64,000 bases of DNA from Noviherbaspirillum sp. Root189 (GTDB lineage Bacteria > Pseudomonadota > Gammaproteobacteria > Burkholderiales > Burkholderiaceae_D). Under the pieces are notes generated by a model that was not told the DNA's origin, ran no database searches, and was given only the letters and a program-made list of their open reading frames with translations. Shown piece after piece: positions 59,368 to 64,000 of the stretch. The number at the start of each line of letters is the position of its first letter. Positions within the stretch are counted from its first letter, which is position 1. The DNA lies in the NCBI RefSeq assembly GCF_001428545.1, contig NZ_LMHZ01000023.1:2467-66466 (forward strand), written 5' to 3'. The translations under genes and the position numbers were made by a program.

Positions 59368-62223
59368 TTATTTTGTAAGGACGAAGCCCTTCAGCTTCGA
59401 GAAGGCGGTGTCGATCAATGCCTTCTGCTGCGCATAGTGCTTGTCGTAATAACCGACAGCAGGCGATGCGCTGGCCGGGCGACCGGCATAGGCCAGCTTC
59501 TGGCCATCTTCCAGGTTCTCGAAGATGTTGTGCTGGATCTGGAACCACGGTCCCTGGTTCTGCGGCTCATCCTGCGCCCAGACCAGCTCGTTGAAGTTCG
59601 GGAACTTCTTGAGCTCGGCTGAGAAGGCCTTGTGCGGGAATGGATAAAGCTGCTCGACACGGACGATGGCCACGTCAGATACGCCACGCTCCTTGCGTGC
59701 GTTGACAAGGTCGTAATACACCTTGCCCGAGCAGGCGATGACGCGCTTGACCTTCTTCGGATCGATTTTCTCGTCGACTTCGCCGATGACGGTCTGGAAC
59801 GTACCCTTGGCCAGGTCGGACAACGGCGAGCCGGCGTCCTTGTTACGCAGCAGCGATTTCGGCGTAGCGATGATCAGGGGCTTGCGGAACAGGCGAATCA
59901 TCTGACGACGCAGCAGATGGAAAATCTGTGCGGACGTGGTCGGCTGCACAACCTGCATGTTGTTGTCTGCGCACAGCTGCAGATAACGTTCGATACGTGC
60001 GGACGAGTGCTCAGGACCCTGCCCTTCGTAACCGTGCGGCAGCATCATGACGAGGCCGGAGGCACGACCCCATTTCACTTCGCCGGAGCTGATGAACTGG
60101 TCGATGACAACCTGGGCGCCATTGGCAAAGTCACCGAACTGCGCTTCCCAGATGGTCAGCGTATTGGGTTCCGCAGTCGAGTAACCGTATTCAAAACCGA
60201 GAACAGCTTCTTCCGACAGCACGGAGTCGATAACGGTAAACGGAGCCTGCGTCTCGGCGACGTTCTGCAGCGGAATGTAAGTCCCTGCATCCCAACGCTC
60301 GCGCTTCTGGTCGTGCAAGACCGCATGACGGTGTACGAAGGTACCACGGCCGGCATCCTGACCGGTCAGGCGCACTGCGTAACCCGAAGCAACCAGGGAA
60401 GCGTATGCGAGGTGTTCGCCCATACCCCAGTCGAGGTTGAGTTCACCGTGCCCCATGGATGCGCGATCGGCAAGGACCTTCTCGACCAGCGGGTGCACCT
60501 TGAAGTCTTCAGGAACCTTGGTGATACGCTCTGCCAGACGCTTCAGTTCAGCCAGCGGTACTGCGGTATCCGCTGCGTCGGTCCACTTGCGGTTGAGGAA
60601 AGGCATCCAGTCAACTGCATACTTGCTCTTGAAGTTGGAGATGACCGGGTCAACCGTATGCTTGCCGGCATCCATCGCATCGCGATAAGCCTTGACCATG
60701 GCGTCACCCGCATCGGCGGGGATGGTGCCCTGGGTAATCAGTTTGTCGGCGTATACTTTGCGCGTGCCCGGATGCTGGCCAATCTTCTTGTACATCAGCG
60801 GCTGGGTCAGTGCCGGAGTGTCCTGCTCGTTGTGGCCGAGTTTGCGGAAGCAGATGATATCGACAACGATGTCCTTCTTGAACTCAAGGCGGTAATCGAG
60901 AGCGATCTGGGTCGCAAATACGACTGCTTCGGGATCATCACCGTTCACGTGCAGCACTGGTGCTTCGATCATCTTCACGACGTCGGAGCAGTACAAGGTC
61001 GAGCGCGAGTCGCGCGGGTCGGACGTGGTGAAGCCAATCTGGTTGTTGATGACGATATGGACGGTACCGCCTGTACCATAGCCGCGCGTCTGCGCGAGGT
61101 TCAGGGTTTCCATCACAACGCCCTGGCCTGCAAACGCGGCGTCGCCGTGCACCAGGATAGGCATGACCTGCGAGCCGTCCTTGTCGCCACGGCGCTCCAT
61201 ACGTGCCTTGACCGAACCTTCGACGACGGGGTTCACGATTTCCAGGTGGGACGGATTGAAGGCCAGAGACAGGTGGACCGGGCCGCCAGGTGTAGAGATA
61301 TCGGACGAGAAGCCCTGGTGATACTTGACGTCGCCTGCCGGCAAGTCGTCGGCATGTTTGCCTTCGAATTCTGCGAACAGGTCTTGTGGCATCTTGCCCA
61401 ACGTGTTGACGAGCACGTTCAGACGACCGCGGTGAGCCATGCCGATCACGATTTCCTGCACGCCCTTTTCGCCCGCGCGCTGGATGGTCTCATCCAGTGA
61501 GGCGATGAAGCTTTCGCCGCCTTCGAGCGAGAAGCGCTTCTGACCGACGTAACGGGTATGCAGATAACGCTCGAGGCCTTCCGCTGCGGTCAGGCGGTCG
61601 AGGATGTGTTTCTTTTTCTCTGCCGAGAAATTCGGGGTCGAACGGACGGATTCAAGGCGCTCCTGCAGCCAGCGCTTCTGCGCGGGATCGCTGATGTACA
61701 TGAATTCGGCGCCGATCGAACGGCAATACGTGTCACGCAATGCCTGGAGCAAGTCGCGCAGCGAAGCGGTTTCCGGACCAAAGTAGGTATTGCTGATATT
61801 GAACACGATGTCCATATCCGCATCGGTGAAACCGTAGAAACTTGGATCCAGCTCCGGAATGCCAGGGCGTTCCTGACGCTGCAGGGGATCGAGGTTCGCC
61901 CAGCGGTTGCCGAGGAAGCGGTAAGCGGCGATCAGTTGCGTCGCGGCGACACGCTTGCGGCCCATTTCGACGTCTTGCGACGCAACCACGGTGCGAATCG
62001 GACCCTGCTTGGCACGTTCGGCGAATGAGGCGATGACCGGGGCATGTGCCACGTCGGGCTTGGTCGAGCCATCGACTGCGGGGACATGCTGCATCGCATC
62101 AAAATAAGCGCGCCAGTTGTCGGGCACGGAGCCGGGATTGTTGAGGTACGCTTCGTACAATTCTTCGACGTACGGTGCGTTGCCTCCAAACAGGTAGGAG
62201 TTGGAGAAGTACTGCTGCATCAT
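59368..62223 (-). CDS. sucA: 2-oxoglutarate dehydrogenase E1 component
   Basis: Thiamine-diphosphate enzyme that decarboxylates 2-oxoglutarate. From the N-terminus: YLFGGNAPYVEELYEAYLNN (E2-binding part), GMAHRGRLNVLVN, the thiamine-binding GDAAFAGQGVV, and the DFANGAQVVIDQFISS segment. The chain chosen is 951 residues from ATG 62223, which has an AAGGTGA site about seven bases upstream. A GTG at 62232 is also in frame. No gene lies between it and gltA. Confidence 0.96.
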   Translation of the reverse strand: MMQQYFSNSYLFGGNAPYVEELYEAYLNNPGSVPDNWRAYFDAMQHVPAVDGSTKPDVAHAPVIASFAERAKQGPIRTVVASQDVEMGRKRVAATQLIAAYRFLGNRWANLDPLQRQERPGIPELDPSFYGFTDADMDIVFNISNTYFGPETASLRDLLQALRDTYCRSIGAEFMYISDPAQKRWLQERLESVRSTPNFSAEKKKHILDRLTAAEGLERYLHTRYVGQKRFSLEGGESFIASLDETIQRAGEKGVQEIVIGMAHRGRLNVLVNTLGKMPQDLFAEFEGKHADDLPAGDVKYHQGFSSDISTPGGPVHLSLAFNPSHLEIVNPVVEGSVKARMERRGDKDGSQVMPILVHGDAAFAGQGVVMETLNLAQTRGYGTGGTVHIVINNQIGFTTSDPRDSRSTLYCSDVVKMIEAPVLHVNGDDPEAVVFATQIALDYRLEFKKDIVVDIICFRKLGHNEQDTPALTQPLMYKKIGQHPGTRKVYADKLITQGTIPADAGDAMVKAYRDAMDAGKHTVDPVISNFKSKYAVDWMPFLNRKWTDAADTAVPLAELKRLAERITKVPEDFKVHPLVEKVLADRASMGHGELNLDWGMGEHLAYASLVASGYAVRLTGQDAGRGTFVHRHAVLHDQKRERWDAGTYIPLQNVAETQAPFTVIDSVLSEEAVLGFEYGYSTAEPNTLTIWEAQFGDFANGAQVVIDQFISSGEVKWGRASGLVMMLPHGYEGQGPEHSSARIERYLQLCADNNMQVVQPTTSAQIFHLLRRQMIRLFRKPLIIATPKSLLRNKDAGSPLSDLAKGTFQTVIGEVDEKIDPKKVKRVIACSGKVYYDLVNARKERGVSDVAIVRVEQLYPFPHKAFSAELKKFPNFNELVWAQDEPQNQGPWFQIQHNIFENLEDGQKLAYAGRPASASPAVGYYDKHYAQQKALIDTAFSKLKGFVLTK

Positions 62224-62232
62224 CTTGCTCAC

Positions 62233-62548
62233 CTTTCTTCGCGTTTCGCGAGATTAGCGGGTTTATATAACCTTCCGCGACACGGCCTGACCGGTTAGCG
62301 GATCGCACATCAAGTTGTGGGGAAGGGCTACGTGACGACCTGAGGTGGTACCAGTATTTTTGGAAACGCTAGCATAGCATAGAACTCTTTCCCCCAAATC
62401 GACGAAATGCTCTGCCTCCAAAAGGTGCGGCATTTTGTTCCCACCTGCCCGCTCTGTGCCCTGCCCTGTCTGGTCTGATTGTCATCCATAGCGCTGCGAA
62501 AGCGCAGTCCGCTGAACCGCAAAACATTGCGTATTATTCTTTTCCATA
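62233..62548. other. Non-coding region between gltA and sucA
   Basis: About 400 bp from the gltA stop to sucA, less the terminator at 62549-62580. It should hold the sucA promoter. A TATGCT element on the minus strand near 62375 is a possible -10 box, but no -35 at good spacing was found. No gene or repeat is seen. Confidence 0.5.
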
Positions 62549-62580
62549 AAAAAAAGCGAGTCCGAAGACTCGCTTTTTTT
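62549..62580 (-). terminator. Intrinsic terminator after gltA
   Basis: A 14-bp stem (62549-62562 with 62567-62580) with CGAA loop and A/T runs on both sides, about 50 bp after the gltA stop. Confidence 0.88.
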
Positions 62581-62630
62581 ATGTTATCGACTTGCTACCA
62601 GGGCCAAACGGCCCATGACAGGATAGGCGA

Positions 62631-63935
62631 TTAACCGCGCTGTGCCATGGTGGGCACGTCGCGACGTGGCGCACCAATGTACAACTGACGCGGACGACCG
62701 ATCTTTTGCTCGGGATCGGAAATCATTTCGTTCCATTGGGCGATCCAGCCGACGGTACGTGCCATCGCGAAGATACCGGTGAACAGCGAAACCGGGATGC
62801 CGAGCGCGGACTGAACGATGCCGGAGTAGAAGTCGACGTTCGGATAGAGTTTGCGGCTGACGAAGTATTCGTCTTCCAGCGCGACCTTCTCCAGAGCCAT
62901 CGCCAGCTTGAACAGCGGGTCGTCCTGCAGGCCGAGTTCGTTCAGCACTTCGTGGCAGGTTTCGCGCATCAGCTTGGCACGCGGATCGTAGTTCTTGTAG
63001 ACACGGTGACCAAAGCCCATCAGCTTGACGCCGGAATTCTTATCCTTGACCTGCTTGACGAACTCGCCGATCTTGTCGACCGAACCGATCTCGCGCAGCA
63101 TGGTCAGCGCAGCTTCATTTGCGCCGCCGTGAGCCGGGCCCCACAGGCATGCGATACCGGCAGCGATACAGGCAAACGGGTTTGCACCCGACGAGCCGGC
63201 CAGGCGAACGGTCGATGTCGATGCATTCTGCTCGTGATCCGCGTGCAGAATGAGGATGCGGTCCAGCGCGCGCACCAGCACGTCATTGACCTTATATTCT
63301 TCGCATGGGTTCGAGAACATCATGCGCATGAAATTGGCGGAGTACGACAGGTCATTGCGGGGGTACACGAAAGGCTGGCCAACCGAGTACTTGTAAGCCA
63401 TCGCCACCAGGGTCGGCAGCTTGGCGATCAGACGGATCGCCGACACTTCGCGATGATGCGGGTCATTGATGTCGAGCGAATCGTGATAGAACGAAGACAA
63501 CGCGCCGACGGTACCGACGAGGACCGACATGGGGTGCGCATCACGGCGGAAACCGCGGAAGAAGAATTGCATCTGCTCGTGGACCATCGTGTGATTGGTC
63601 ACGGTGGTAACGAATTTTTCTTTTTCAGCTGCGGTTGGCAACTCACCATTCATCAGCAGGTAGCAAGTTTCGAGGAAGTCGCAATTGACTGCGAGCTGCT
63701 CAATCGGATAGCCACGATACAGCAGCTCACCCTTGTCACCGTCGATGTACGTAATCGACGAATTACAGGCCGCGGTGGACATGAATCCCGGGTCGTACGT
63801 AAACTTGCCGGTAGCGCCATACAGCTTGCGGATGTCGACGACATCCGGACCGATCGTGCCTTTATAGATCGGCAGGTCCAGCGACGAGGAGCCGTCCGAG
63901 AACGACAGGGTTGCTTTGGTATCAGAGTTTGTCAT
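62631..63935 (-). CDS. gltA: Citrate synthase
   Basis: Condenses acetyl-CoA and oxaloacetate to open the TCA cycle. The hexameric bacterial type is suggested by 434 residues and the [19 protein letters not shown] and [17 protein letters not shown] motifs, which hold the catalytic histidines, with the aspartate further on. The N-terminus has a Cys/Ser-rich cap typical of the allosteric form. A GGAAGAG site precedes the ATG. It is upstream of sucA with a terminator between, so it has its own transcript. Confidence 0.98.
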   Translation of the reverse strand: MTNSDTKATLSFSDGSSSLDLPIYKGTIGPDVVDIRKLYGATGKFTYDPGFMSTAACNSSITYIDGDKGELLYRGYPIEQLAVNCDFLETCYLLMNGELPTAAEKEKFVTTVTNHTMVHEQMQFFFRGFRRDAHPMSVLVGTVGALSSFYHDSLDINDPHHREVSAIRLIAKLPTLVAMAYKYSVGQPFVYPRNDLSYSANFMRMMFSNPCEEYKVNDVLVRALDRILILHADHEQNASTSTVRLAGSSGANPFACIAAGIACLWGPAHGGANEAALTMLREIGSVDKIGEFVKQVKDKNSGVKLMGFGHRVYKNYDPRAKLMRETCHEVLNELGLQDDPLFKLAMALEKVALEDEYFVSRKLYPNVDFYSGIVQSALGIPVSLFTGIFAMARTVGWIAQWNEMISDPEQKIGRPRQLYIGAPRRDVPTMAQRG

Positions 63936-64000
63936 GTCTCTTCCTTCTAGTGAGGAGGGGTGAGTCGATTGTAAAAAAAACCGGATAACGGCACCTGTTT

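Noticed and set aside
59632-61500. 622-codon open frame on the plus strand
   Set aside because: It is antisense to sucA in a shadow frame. The protein has no recognisable domain and no ribosome site; sucA accounts for the sequence.
62706-63950. 414-codon open frame on the plus strand
   Set aside because: Antisense to gltA; a by-product of codon bias.

Overview
The window reads as chromosomal core sequence of a betaproteobacterium in the order Burkholderiales, most likely family Oxalobacteraceae (Herminiimonas / Janthinobacterium / Herbaspirillum type). This rests on protein flavour and gene order: flhDC followed by motAB-che, accA-tilS-lysC, rlmN-pilW-rodZ-ispG-hisS-yfgM-bamB-der-hfq-hflXKC-hisZ-purA, surE-pcm-nlpD-rpoS, and gltA-sucA-sucB-lpdA. 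The genus is an inference. No prophage, insertion sequence, integron or CRISPR array was seen.

Layout. (1) 1-9165, minus strand: motility block flhD-flhC, a membrane-anchored methyltransferase, motA-motB, a CheZ-like protein, cheY, cheA, cheW and a chemoreceptor running into the left edge. The receptor carries a 146-bp tandem duplication that breaks its frame. (2) 9166-9867: long flhD upstream region. (3) 9868-15781: a PhyH-type dioxygenase, tRNA-Ser(GCU), then accA-tilS-lysC and a DNA glycosylase. (4) 15787-20970: cysS, divergent from ppiA-ppiB-lpxH, then cysE-yceH. (5) 21057-24513: rnr-rlmB and tRNA-Leu(CAG). (6) 24731-40860, minus strand: a 15-gene run from rlmN to a purine phosphoribosyltransferase. 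It covers rRNA/tRNA modification, pilus assembly, isoprenoid synthesis, outer-membrane assembly, ribosome GTPases, Hfq and membrane-protease control. (7) 40926-49360: ndk, a BI-1 membrane protein, rlmD, and the surE-pcm-nlpD-rpoS-exonuclease operon, then a quinone oxidoreductase. (8) 49440-56508: a PilZ protein, a DinG-like helicase, a YdcH-type protein, a PP2C phosphatase, a secreted protein of unknown function, zapE and a lipoprotein. (9) 56521-63935: TCA block gltA, sucA, sucB, lpdA.

How the genes work together. FlhDC is the flagellar master activator and the downstream genes give the motor stator and chemotaxis signalling. The rlmN-purA run is mostly growth and envelope housekeeping. The surE-rpoS operon is the stationary-phase module. 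The sucAB-lpdA block encodes the 2-oxoglutarate dehydrogenase complex, with citrate synthase upstream. Many junctions are tight (overlaps of 1-8 nt), which suggests translational coupling.

I found no clear undescribed multi-gene system. The items most worth a second look are the frame-breaking receptor duplication, the membrane methyltransferase inside the flagellar locus, an intrinsic terminator buried in the first codons of lpxH, an hflX gene whose conserved N-terminus lies upstream of any ATG/GTG/TTG codon, and a PilZ protein carrying an HD-GYP-type N-terminal module.
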